A stretch of DNA of 20,160 nt from Chara braunii (lineage: Eukaryota > Streptophyta > Charophyceae > Charales > Characeae), in assembly GCA_003427395.1 (NCBI GenBank), contig BFEA01000404.1, positions 1,397,501 through 1,417,660 of the forward strand, given 5' to 3'. Every line of letters starts with the position of its first letter. The first letter of the stretch is position 1. Below are positions 9,650 to 17,948 of the stretch, one piece after another. A model generated the notes under the pieces. The model did not search any database. It was given only the letters and a program-made list of their open reading frames with translations, and was not told the origin of the DNA. The translations under genes and the position numbers were made by a program.

Positions 9650-9970
9650 CATCTGTTCAGTCTGACCGTTAGTCTCAGGATGACGGCGAGATGACATGAA
9701 CAACCTAGAGCCATAGACTCTCATCAACTCCTGCCAGTTCTGACTAGTGAACCTGGTATCTCTGTCACTAACTATTGACAGCGGGAGACCATGTTCACTG
9801 ACCCAATTACCAAAGAACTTGTCTATAACCAAATATGTTCGTGCCTTTGTGGGTATGTATACGCACGTATGAGGTTGGCTAAGTATTCTGCCACTCAAAA
9901 TGTCCCTCTGTGTCGTGACATTCCCCTAAGATCAAACTACGGATCTCTTCACTATCGGGAACGCACAAAC
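9640..9970 (-). pseudogene. Chromovirus integrase, N-terminal and core part with internal deletion
   Basis: From about 9970 the minus strand reads SLILGECHDTEGHF, the His-His half of the HHCC zinc finger, then LANLIRAY and PQRHE after a frame change. It next jumps to VIDKFFGNWVSEHGLPLSIV and SDRDTRFTS (second catalytic Asp), then HPETNGQTEQMNK (catalytic Glu). The Cys-Cys half of the zinc finger and the segment with the first catalytic Asp are missing, which suggests a deletion of roughly 70-80 codons near 9850. The gene is also split by the insertion at 9127-9649. Confidence 0.8.
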
Positions 9971-10106
9971 GATCAGCTATGTTAGTCTTCTCAAATAGTA
10001 ACCCTTTTGTAGTGCGGTAGTCTGGCTCAAACTCTGGAGACTCTTTAACTTTCTTGAGGAGATCACTATAAATAGGGTCCTACGCATATGCCTCTTTGAC
10101 TTTCTG

Positions 10107-10582
10107 TTACAGGTCTCTCTCTATATCCAGATAATGAACTATCGCTCCAAAGTAATCAGCTCTTCTGCTTAGAGCGTCCGTGACTACATTGTACTTCCCT
10201 TTAACCGTCTTGAGCTCGAAGTCAAACTGATTTATCTCTGCGGACCACCTAGTAAGCTTAGGTGTCATCTTGGCCTGTGTCTTCAGCCACCTCAACGTCT
10301 CGTGGTCTGAGTAGACTTTGAAGTGGCTCCCAAGCAAGTAGTGCTTCCAGTGATCAAGTGCTTGCCTGAGAGCGTAGAGTTCCCTCTCATAGTTTGATGT
10401 CACTACCTTCTCTGAAGGCATCCTAGCAAACATGAGCTCCACGGGTCTATACCCATCGCCATCATCTTGCTGTAATACAACACCTATACCATACTAACTT
10501 GCGTCAGTGGTAACAACAAAAGGCAAAGACGGATCGACTACCTTGAGGACTGGATAGTCTATCAAGGCCCGCTTCAATTTCT
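10107..10582 (-). pseudogene. Chromovirus RNase H domain
   Basis: The first catalytic Asp lies in a VTTDAS word at about 10500, directly followed by an in-frame TAG. After it YGIGVVLQQ leads into the open frame 10107-10442 with SNYERELYAL (catalytic Glu), YSDHETL (catalytic Asp) and NVVTDALSRR (last Asp). This is the standard gypsy RNase H layout. RNase H removes the RNA strand during reverse transcription. A linker of about 45 residues runs on towards the integrase, with an early stop near 10107. Confidence 0.85.
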
Positions 10583-11616
10583 TTAGGGTCGAAATACAGT
10601 CTCTATCCCATTCCCAAATTGCTTTTTCTTTAACAACCTACGAAGGGGTGCAGCGATAGTGGAGAAGTTCCTCACAAACTTTCTATAGTAGTTGGCTAGG
10701 CCTAGGAACGACCGCAATTTTTTCAATGTGTGGGGCGTTGGCCAATCTCTGATCGCTGCTATCTTATTATCCTCAAGTTTTATGTCATCTCCATCTAAGA
10801 TGTGGCCCAAGTACATGACTTGTGTCTTGGCCCACTCACACTTCTTTGCGTTGATCTTGAAGTTAACTTCTCTCAGCTTCTCCAAGACCTGCCTCAGACG
10901 ACCCTCATGCTCCTGGAGGGTCTTACTAAACACTAAAATATCATCTAGGTAAACTACTACTACGAATCTATCTAGCCACGACCTAAACAAGTCATTCATG
11001 CAGCGCTGGAATGTGGCTGGCGCGTTAGTAAGTCCAAAAGGCATCACTATAAACTCGTAATGCCCATACCTAATCCTGAATGTCGTCTTGTACTGATCAT
11101 CAGGGTGGACCTCTATCTGATGATAACCTGACTTCAAATCTATCTTAGAGAAGTATATGCAGCCCTGCACCCGATCTAATAGATCATCTATATTGGGCAG
11201 TGGTTCTGCATTCTTCATTATGACGACATTCAGACCCTATAGTCTACACATTCTAAGCTCTCCCTCCTTGGGGACAAAAGAACAGGCGTTCCAAACGGAG
11301 ACGAACTGGGCCTAATCCAACCCTTCTCTAAGTGCTTGCGCAACTCCTCTAACTCCCTTGGGGACATTCTATAGATAGCTCCCTTAGGAGTCCTACTGCC
11401 AAGCTTTATCTCAATACGATGTTGGATTGGCCGTTGCACTACTCCTGTAGGCGGCTTAGCTAAATTTGTATATTTCTCCAGCAGCTTGGCAATGACTGGC
11501 TCCATATGCTGTTCTTCCTTAGGCTTAGTGACAGGCCTAACATAGGCTACAAAACCTTCTCTTCTAATTGCTCCTTCCTCACTAATCGCGCAAACACGGG
11601 AGCACTGAGACAACAA
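10583..11616 (-). pseudogene. Chromovirus reverse transcriptase
   Basis: The fingers region (frame 11230-11616) has HRIEIKLGSRTPKGAIYRMS and EKGWIRPSSSPFGTPVL. It is followed by frameshifts within about 60 bases around the VDYR word (11230-11280). The open frame 10583-11218 then carries FSKIDLKSGYHQI (first catalytic Asp), FIVMPFGLTNAPATFQ and VYLDDILVFS (the YLDD active site at residues 90-93 of that frame), and SFLGLANYYRKF at the start of the connection. All catalytic residues are present; the breaks are the small indels near 11250 and a C-terminal shift near 10610. Confidence 0.92.
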
Positions 11617-12141
11617 TGTGCGAGGGAGTTGTCTACTCCTGTCACATGGAACAGGCGAGCAGTCTTAACTTCGCCTGATGGGCTCGGGAGCCTACACTCA
11701 TGCTCTCTTAAGTCACTTAAGTGAAGCGTGGCCCCTGCTGCCTCTCCCCAGTCCATTCCTAGGACTATGTCAAACAGGAGGTTGTCTTCTACGAGGAGAG
11801 TTAGGGAATGGAGAACTTTTTCTACCTTCCCATCCTTCTCTAGACGTAAGTAAGCGAGGATACTGACTATGGGGTCTTCTAATTTCTGGACCTTCAGATT
11901 TAACTTCAGCTTCTGTAGCGCTTGCCTATTGATATAGCTGCGGGTGGCCCCACTATCTATAAGGGCCCCTACTCTACCTCTAAAGACCTCCACATTTACT
12001 AAAACTAGTTGTCTTTTTACATCTTTCTTCATTTTGGCCCAGGCAGGCATCCTCTCCTTCAACTCTTCTGCCATGCCTGTAAGGGAAGTGTCTAGAGAGA
12101 ATCTAACACAAACAGTCTCTGGACAACTATCTAGGCACTAG
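11547..12141 (-). pseudogene. Chromovirus aspartic protease
   Basis: Open frame 11547-12074 contains ALIDSGATRSYI, the DSGA active site, about 38 residues in, and DIVLGMDWG, the second conserved block of gypsy proteases. The length and DSGA-to-LGMDW spacing are normal. It continues beyond the protease into the linker that joins the reverse transcriptase in another frame. The protease would dimerise and cut the Gag-Pol polyprotein. This domain is one of the better kept parts. Confidence 0.88.
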
Positions 12142-12238
12142 CCAACAACCTCTGCCATAGACACATGTGGCTTGGGAGTTTCTCTGTGGTGCGCGCACTC
12201 TTCTCCACATGGTGTAGGGGTAAGAGCAGTTGCAACTC

Positions 12239-12643
12239 CTACCGGCGGTTGCCTTTTGCTGCCTGCGCAGCAAACCGGGCCTCTCTATACTTAGGACAAT
12301 ATTTAATAATATGGCCAGGATCACCGCAATAGATACACTGATCCTGATCTATCCTCTTCTGCCGAATTCTTTGCTCTAAGCCCAGATCTTCCCAGGGTCT
12401 GCCTTGTGGCAAGCCAGGGAGCCATCCACCCCTCCTGGGAGGTGACTGAGTAAAACGAGAGCGATTTTGCGGGGGACCTTGACCCCTACCTCTCGCTTGG
12501 CGGCCTCCTCTGCCACCAACCCCCTGATCGCTTTGTCCTCGACCATCGGAAGCCTGGCCCCCTTGGCCCCGACCTCCTTTACCTTGCGGCCTCCCTCCAA
12601 CCGCAACAGCAGCGTAACCTCCTCTGACTACCGCCACGGTCAT
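12239..12643 (-). pseudogene. Chromovirus nucleocapsid: Gly/Arg-rich region and zinc knuckle
   Basis: After a frame change from the Gag core, the frame is rich in Gly, Arg and Gln (residues 7-80), then has CIYCGDPGHIIKYC at residues 103-116, a perfect CX2CX4HX4C zinc knuckle. Such knuckles bind the genomic RNA for packaging. The basic Gly-Arg repeats probably add RNA binding. The frame runs off into a different frame before the protease. Confidence 0.9.
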
Positions 12644-13492
12644 CTTCCTCCAGGCCCCATTCTATTTGATCATATGAGACCTCTTCCATACCACCCTCAT
12701 CTAGAGGTAGGATCAAATGATCCTTGGCCTTGACTTGGCCAAAAATGGTACGACCCTTCCACTTTTTGCCCTTGTCAAGGTCCTTATGCCAGAAAGTGGA
12801 GACCGGCATGGACCGCGCTTCAAACGCTACCACTTCCCTACTCAGAGTATCGTAGGTCATGGTAGACTCCTAGCTCTTCTCAAAGAAGTGCCCGCGCAAC
12901 GGCTCGACTATGGCACGAAAGAATAGGTTGACCAGTTGGGTCTCAGTGACCCCATGGTCAGGGACAACTACCAACTCATCCATTACTTCCTTGAGTGCCC
13001 TGACACTCTTCCATTGTCGTGAGTGGATGGTCTAAAGCTTATCGGAGGCCCTAATCCCTCTAGTGACATCAACAAATCTCTCGCGCAACAACTTAAGGAA
13101 TGCGCCCAGGGAGGTTTGCGCAGAGTAAGCTGCCATGTTATTCTCGCAATCAGCAGTGCGGGCAAGCTTGCTGCCTCTTCCCTAAGGGCATGGAAAGCAA
13201 TTAAGACTTGCTCCTCGGGCACAATCTTCTGGAGGTGAACATACGAATTGATGTTCGCCTCCCAGTTGTCAAAGTTTTCTCCCTTTTTCCCACTATAGTG
13301 ATCAGGGAACTTGACCTTGACTGGGTCACTATGAGGACGTGCTTCCTCCTTCCTTGGAGCTGCTAACTTACCACCCTCTATTGCCCCTATACAAAATTGC
13401 TTTGTGCTCTCCATCCTTGCCTTAACTTCCGTGCGCACGTGCATCATCATTTCACGCGCAAACTCCCTAAAACCTAAGCGTATGGAGCGCAA
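12579..13492 (-). pseudogene. Chromovirus Gag capsid core
   Basis: Frame 12983-13492 has VKVKFPDHYSGKK, NFDNWEANINSY and VPEEQVLIAFHALREEA, the retrotransposon Gag core. After a frameshift near 13165 the other frame continues with FLKLLRERFVDVTRGIRASDKL, a TAG, then QWKSVRALKEVMDELV and LVNLFFRA. Another TAG near 12870 precedes TYDTLSREVVAFEA (frame 12579-12860). Homology is continuous across these lesions, so they are point mutations and single indels, not rearrangement. Gag forms the virus-like particle in which reverse transcription takes place. Confidence 0.85.
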
Positions 13493-14090
13493 CGTTACAT
13501 CCTGGCTTCTGCTTATCCCAAACTTTAGCCAGGAGTTCGATATTCCTCGACATAACCTCCATCTTCCCCTGTATATCCGCTTGCGTCTCCATCTGCACCC
13601 TTTGCTCCTTTATAGCCTCCAACTCTCTCGCCGTCTTGCTGGCATCTTCCATATGTTTCTTCTTTTCTCTTGTCAGACGCAACTTCCACTCCAACTTCTT
13701 CTCCTCCTCTATTGTTCTTCCCTGGGGACATATAACATTGCCTCCTCCTCTTCTCCCAGGGACAGATTAGCAACCCATTCAGAAACCTTCTTCTCTAGCG
13801 AGGGATCCTCCTTTATACTACTCGACTCTCCTCTTTCCCTGATACTTCTTCTGATCAGGGGCACTTCTTCTTCCACCTTTTTCTTTTCTTCTTCTTCTTC
13901 TGCATCCACTGCTTTCAACTTTTCTTCCTCCTCCTTTTTCACCCTCTCTAGCTCACCCTCCAACTTCTATCTTTTCGCGGCCTGCTCCTGCAATAAGGCT
14001 AGGCCTGCTTTACAACCTCCTTCTTCTCCTTCTTGGCCTTCTGCTCGGCCAAGATCCCCGCAGCCTCCTCCTCTGCTCCTTTGTGTAGGG
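13467..14090 (-). pseudogene. Chromovirus Gag N-terminal coiled-coil region
   Basis: Minus-strand frames at 13709-13963 and 13467-13694, plus a short one up to about 14090, are very rich in Glu, Lys and Arg with heptad-like spacing, ending near the Gag core. They are in different frames with a TAG at about 13972. The start codon of Gag cannot be fixed. The composition gives the plus strand long TTC/CTC runs, so the Ser/Phe-rich plus-strand open frame at 13404-14120 is an artefact. Confidence 0.6.
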
Positions 14091-14099
14091 AGTGGTACT

Positions 14100-14805
14100 A
14101 ACACCACCCCTGGTCTCTAATCTACACGTAAAGGAGTTCCAAAATCCCAACGGAAAGAGGAGACGCCAGAGGGTCCCCTAGAGGGAGAACCCCACAAGCA
14201 GACCGTACATAGGGTAGTCATCCATGGTGTCCGGTGCATGACAATGACTGTCCCACTCCTCACCACTTATGCCTACCCACTGGACTAACTCGTTGTCTAA
14301 GAACTACAGGATCCGTATAAGACCCTGTCGACTATGGTCACTAGCCTGGGCCTAATACTGCAGCTGTCACTACAGGACTCAATGTTGATCAGGAGGCATT
14401 TAAGGAGATCCCCTGTAACTCCTCAGGAATTATTAAACGGCGCAGACAGGACGACGCGATCAGCAAGTCCTCTCAAGACTTAGACAGCTTGTTGTGCAGC
14501 CAACAACTCGGATTTTGGGCCTACCATGCCACACTGAGCATCCCGTCAGTCTGTACCGGTCCTTGGGAGGGTTTGTCCTCCGGGTCAGTCAGTCGTCATA
14601 CACGGCCTTTAGCCCTACTCAGCCCGTGTGGGTTTGGTCAACAAAGCTGTACGACCTCGTACACAGAGTTCATATCACCTGGACAAAAGAGACTCAATGC
14701 AGAAAGAAGAGACAAATAGACTTAGCAAGTACCATGGGGTGAGTACACATCCATAGGGCGAGGGGATAGGTTGAAGGCTTGGCGAGAATATACCGACTTC
14801 AGGTT
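14100..14805 (-). other. Chromovirus leader, part without recognised features
   Basis: This lies between the start of Gag and the GGTCAA array. No coding family, RNA or repeat was recognised. By position it is transcribed 5' untranslated leader of the retrotransposon. Confidence 0.5.
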
Positions 14806-15044
14806 GGTCAAATTCGTGGTCAACATGTCTGGTCAACGCTGGTCGACGCTGGTCAACTTCTCGGTCAACTTCTCGGTCAACACCTTGGTCAACGCCGGTC
14901 AACCCCTCAATCAACCCCTCGGTCAACCCCGGTCAATGCCTCGGTCAAACCTGGTCAACGCTTCGGTCAACTCTCCGATCAGCCCTGGTCAACTCTCCGG
15001 TCAACACCTTGGTCAACTCTCCGGTCAACACCTTGGTCAACGCT
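14806..15044. promoter_or_regulatory. Array of GGTCAA (W-box core) repeats in the chromovirus leader
   Basis: I count 18 exact GGTCAA words plus three near copies (GGTCGA, AATCAA, GATCAG). From 14831 on they are spaced 10 or 12 bases apart with C/T-rich linkers (for example GGTCAACACCTT). GGTCAA is the reverse complement of TTGACC, the core bound by plant WRKY factors. The repeat is clear; WRKY binding is inference. The array lies downstream of the predicted LTR transcription start on the element's strand and could act as an enhancer for it, or equally be a plain minisatellite. Confidence 0.75.
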
Positions 15045-15047
15045 GAT

Positions 15048-15480
15048 CTCGGCTATGGCTGCCGACCCCTTTCTTCCTCACCAACCTTCGTTACTCTCCT
15101 TCTGCCTCCTTCCTTCTTTCTCAGTTTCTTATTCCTTCACCCGGGCGCTGTCTTCTTTCTCCTTCGTCTCTTCCTTCTCCTTCCTCGGCTATGGCTTCTT
15201 TCTCCTTCGTCTCTTTTCTCCTTGGTAACCCTGTGCCCGAGCTTTTTCTCCTTGGTAACCCTGTGCCCGAGCTTCGACGGTTATGGCTGCCACCTCCTGT
15301 CTTGGACCGCACAAACAATCTTGTATGGCTCCTCTCTCTCTCTCTCTCTCTCTCTCTTCATCGTTGTCTTCTTTGCAGGTACGCACACCTTTCTTCGACG
15401 GCGCAGCTATGGCGGACCTTCCTCCTTCGATGGCTCGGCTACAGCTATGGCGCCCAGACAACGATGGTGCGCGGGATAAC
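15048..15480 (-). repeat. Chromovirus leader: pyrimidine-rich segment with a 30-bp duplication
   Basis: A unit around CTCCTTGGTAACCCTGTGCC is present twice head to tail (15214-15243 and 15244-15273). GGCTATGGC-type words recur at 15051, 15187 and 15280 and also occur in the extra segment of the 3' LTR. A (CT)n microsatellite lies at 15331-15357. No gene is seen. Confidence 0.7.
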
Positions 15481-15483
15481 AGG

Positions 15484-15500
15484 AACCAGCTCTGATACCA
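15484..15500 (-). other. Primer-binding site of the chromovirus
   Basis: On the minus strand TGGTATCAGAGCTGGTT begins one base after the 5' LTR's ...GATTGCA end. TGGTATCAGAGC is the classic complement of the 3' end of plant initiator Met-tRNA and fixes the element's orientation. Confidence 0.93.
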
Positions 15501-15920
15501 ATGCAATCAGACTCAGTTTCTTCTTCAACTCACATGCATGCAACAGATGACAAAGCACACTGGCACCAAAGCGCCCACTCAAACATCCGAGATATGGAAA
15601 CCGAGAACACAGTTCAGATGCAAACTCGCTTCAACAGGCTATGGCGCATGAGCGCCTGTACATCCCACTCTCGACACTGTGTCCACAGCCACTGTTCACG
15701 CACACTCAACTCTGGATCACCCTGAATATCCTACACGCATCCACTGTATGACACCCGCTCACACACACACTATCACTAGCTACTACTAACTATGGCACAC
15801 TATCTCCTCCTCAGCCCACTTCGACTTCAGGCCTCTGCAGACCACCTCGCACAAGACACTAGAGCAGCGCTTCCTCATGGCTTACGCAGGAATGAATGAA
15901 TGGCTGGACGCTGTCTCTTG

Positions 15921-15927
15921 ATTTATA
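15921..15927 (-). promoter_or_regulatory. LTR TATA box
   Basis: TATAAAT on the minus strand, conserved in both LTRs (7785-7791 in the other). Transcription would start about 30 bases downstream on the minus strand, leaving a plausible R-U5 of nearly 400 bp before the primer-binding site. Confidence 0.55.
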
Positions 15928-16138
15928 CTTCTGTAAGTCACTGGTCTGCCCCTTTTCCACCGGGCCATGGTGCACACAGTCCCTCATGGTACTTGCTGAC
16001 TGTACAAAGTAAGACTGGGACTGGGTACGGCTGACTAAGTGAAGTTGGACTCACCACTTGCCCACTTGCCTCTGACTGAACGTGAGAAATTCTCGAAAGG
16101 CCACTTCCGGACCGGAAGTCTGTGGACTTGGCCTTTCG

Positions 16139-16254
16139 GAAGTGTAGCAGCTACGACCTTGACCTTTCAGGACTGTAGCAGCTACGACCTTGACCTTTCA
16201 GGACTGTAGCAGCTACGACCTTGACCTTTCAGAACTACAACAGCTATGACCCCT
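16139..16254. repeat. 31-bp tandem repeat in the 5' LTR
   Basis: Three full units around TGTAGCAGCTACGACCTTGA plus a diverged fourth. One unit more than in the 3' LTR. Confidence 0.85.
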
Positions 16255-16472
16255 ACGCAGGTATGACCCCTACTTCGACAGGTCTAAAGTTCAAGACCCG
16301 ACAACTACTCAGACCTACGACAGACAACTTTCAACTACTAACACACAGGTCACAGGTTCAAGACACACAGGGTCGACTCGATACTGTACACAGGTAAGGT
16401 GAGGTAAGGTAAGGTCTGAGGATCGAGCCCTGGGATCCGCATCTGTGACTGCAAAAGGTGAAAACTGTTTCA

Positions 16473-16476
16473 AGGA
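16473..16476. repeat. Target site duplication of the chromovirus, right copy
   Basis: AGGA directly after the LTR's GTTTCA, matching 7336-7339. Confidence 0.55.
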
Positions 16477-16479
16477 GAA

Positions 16480-16491
16480 GACAGCCTGCAT

Positions 16492-16492
<1 letters not shown>
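16480..16492. repeat. Right arm of the inverted repeat split by the chromovirus
   Basis: GACAGCCTGCATT pairs with AATGCAGCTGTC at 7316-7327 with one bulged C. Confidence 0.6.
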
Positions 16493-16528
<36 letters not shown>

Positions 16529-16560
16529 AAGAAAAAAAAAAGAAAAGAAGAAGAATGGAA
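16493..16560. repeat. Poly-A tract with scattered G
   Basis: About 53 bases of A with occasional G, followed by a GAA-rich stretch. It starts directly after the right arm of the split inverted repeat. It could be the tail of the SINE-like copy at 6886-7312 displaced by the LTR element, which is inference. Confidence 0.8.
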
Positions 16561-17272
16561 GAAGAAGAAGAAGATGAACACCAGCAAAGACCAATGCCAA
16601 CCCCCCTTCATCTCGCCACCGCCTTCAACCTCCAATTACTCCTGCAACCTCTTCTTAACAGTAATAATAATAATAAGAATGAAAGAATGAACCATTACCA
16701 ATGTCTGGATCCTCTCCTCGCAGCCTGCCACTCGGAGGGTCCACCATAGCCATCTCATACACCTTCCTCCTACTTGGTCAAGCAGGTGGCTATGGCGGAC
16801 TATCGGAGTGAAGCTCTGATGTTCAAAGGACAACGCAAAGCTAATGTGTCCTCCTTCCTGCTATGGCCTTCAAGTCTAGCAGTACCCTGAAGTCTTCCTT
16901 GCAGGTGCAAGCCCCCAATGGGCCCTTCTAGGTGCAGCACCAACCAAGAAGATGAAGATGCAGACCTCCACCATAGCCACCAAAGCTAATGTTGTCTCTT
17001 TGCAACAAGCAATGGCAGATGTTCTGCTATGTGTTTAGGGTTTACCGTCTTCACCGGAACAGAACACTCAGTTATTATGCCTGCATCTGGACTGAAAATC
17101 GACCCAAATACGGCTATAATGACCGGGCGTTCTATTCGGGTTAAGCAGCAGTTCTGGTTGGTGGTGCATGTTCATGACGTTAGTCATTCACAGAAGAGCA
17201 ATACCCTTTGAGAAAAGAAGGTTGTTCTTAGAAAATACAAAGACGAAGTGGTCGGACACCGATCCCAAGAGT
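16561..17272. other. Unassigned intronic sequence
   Basis: An (AAT)n stretch lies at about 16662-16676. Otherwise no gene, repeat or RNA was recognised. The short open frame at 17029-17211 abuts the nad7 fragment and might also be organelle-derived, but I could not identify it. Confidence 0.4.
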
Positions 17273-17531
17273 AATGATTCGAAGACTTTGTCGCATTTCT
17301 TCAATGCGGGCACAGTAACGATCATAACAATCTCCTCGTGTACCTACGGGTACATCAAATTCTACTTTGTCATAAACATCGTAGGGTGCTGCTTTTCGCA
17401 AATCCCAGGAAACCCCTGAACCTCTTAACATTACACCACTAAATCCCCAATCCATAGCCTGTTGTGCAGTAACAGTACCAATATCTATAAGTCATTGTTT
17501 CCAAATACGATTGTTTGTTAACATTTCTTCA
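17273..17531 (-). pseudogene. nad7: Fragment of mitochondrial nad7 (complex I 49-kDa subunit)
   Basis: The minus strand translates to EEMLTNNRIWKQ, a TGA, then [20 protein letters not shown] and onward through [35 protein letters not shown] and [12 protein letters not shown]. This is about 86 codons of plant nad7, roughly residues 190-275 of a protein of just under 400. Homology stops abruptly at both ends, so it is a nuclear copy of mitochondrial DNA, not a gene. The single TGA (17492-17494) replaces a conserved Arg codon; elsewhere the frame is intact. It matches mitochondrial nad7 and not the plastid ndhH homologue. An intron known in seed-plant nad7 near codon 226 is absent here. Confidence 0.88.
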
Positions 17532-17639
17532 TTTGATGGTGACCTACTCCTGTGCCACTCGAAGCGCTCTTTGGGCAAAAAGCCAAGAAAGACAAAAGCC
17601 TGTCAAGGGTGAAGACAAAAGAAGGGGTTTCTGACAGAC

Positions 17640-17825
17640 GTAGTACAGAAATTGTACAAACATGGTACCTGCGTACCAGATAGTGCATAGTAGCGACTGT
17701 ACTATGCACTATGTATAGACATTGTGCAAACATAGTACAAACGTAGTACCAATGTAATGCATAGTGGGTAGTGCATAGCGCATAGTACCTACTCTACCAT
17801 GCACCATGCACCATGTAGTATGCCG
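17640..17825. repeat. GTGCATAG/CATAGTAC-rich repeat with a perfect 13-bp hairpin
   Basis: ATAGTGCATAGTA (17680-17692) and TACTATGCACTAT (17700-17712) are exact reverse complements around a 7-base loop. The flanks repeat related words (GTACAAACATGG, GTACAAACGTAG, GTGCATAG, CATGCACCATG), so the block is a diverged short-period repeat. Confidence 0.8.
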
Positions 17826-17846
17826 GTGATATGTGCTGCGTAATGT

Positions 17847-17863
17847 CACAAACTCTGATACCA
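17847..17863 (-). other. Primer-binding-site-like relic
   Basis: On the minus strand TGGTATCAGAGTTTGTG matches the first 11 bases of the Met-initiator primer site used by LTR elements. No LTR was traced beside it. Just 85 bases before the splice acceptor, it may mark an older decayed insertion. Confidence 0.35.
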
Positions 17864-17948
17864 ATCATGCTCATACTACTAAACATATTGCACCTGTGGC
17901 CTTGATTTTCGTTTTCTGTTTTTTTTGTCTGCCTTTCCCATGCAAAAG

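Larger units (their letters stand above)
7340..16472 (-). mobile_element. Ty3/gypsy chromovirus-type LTR retrotransposon, defective
   Basis: The element is about 9.1 kb, with direct LTRs of 970 and 971 bp, TG...CA ends on its own strand, a Met-initiator primer-binding site, and a purine-rich tract beside the 3' LTR. The order on the minus strand is Gag, zinc knuckle, protease, reverse transcriptase, RNase H, integrase, chromodomain. That order, with integrase last and a chromodomain, defines Ty3/gypsy chromoviruses. It is antisense to the NDA gene. Frameshifts, stops, an integrase deletion and an integrase insertion make it non-autonomous. The LTRs differ by substitutions and by several indels, so it is not a recent insertion. 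Confidence 0.93.
15502..16472 (-). repeat. 5' LTR of the chromovirus
   Basis: Direct copy of 7340-8309, in the position of the 5' LTR because the primer-binding site adjoins it. On its own strand it begins TGAAAC and ends GATTGCA. It has one extra 31-bp repeat unit and lacks the segment found at about 7607-7642 in the other LTR. Confidence 0.95.
2412..17948 (+). other. NDA: Giant intron of the NDA gene (about 15.5 kb)
   Basis: The donor is CCAG|GTATCT at 2411/2412. The acceptor is GCAAAAG|GC at 17948/17949, preceded by a T-rich polypyrimidine stretch (about 17908-17940) and a branch-point-like ACTAAAC at about 17877-17883. Joining the flanking exons restores a Gly codon and gives [14 protein letters not shown], which lines up without gap with the family pattern. 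The intron holds a minisatellite, a decayed gag-like region, a SINE-like copy, a full-length gypsy element in antisense orientation and a mitochondrial fragment. Splicing is inferred, not observed. Confidence 0.75.

Noticed and set aside
13404-14120. Long plus-strand Ser/Phe/Leu-rich open frame
   Set aside because: It is the antisense of the Glu/Lys-rich Gag N-terminus; no family resemblance.
15009-15479. Plus-strand frame with membrane-like Leu/Phe stretches
   Set aside because: It arises from pyrimidine-rich leader sequence and a CT microsatellite.
16445-16690. Lys-rich open frame
   Set aside because: It is the translation of the poly-A tract.
17273-17531. Plastid ndhH as the source of the complex I fragment
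   Set aside because: The [13 protein letters not shown] and DVPVGTRGD words match mitochondrial nad7, not the plastid homologue.
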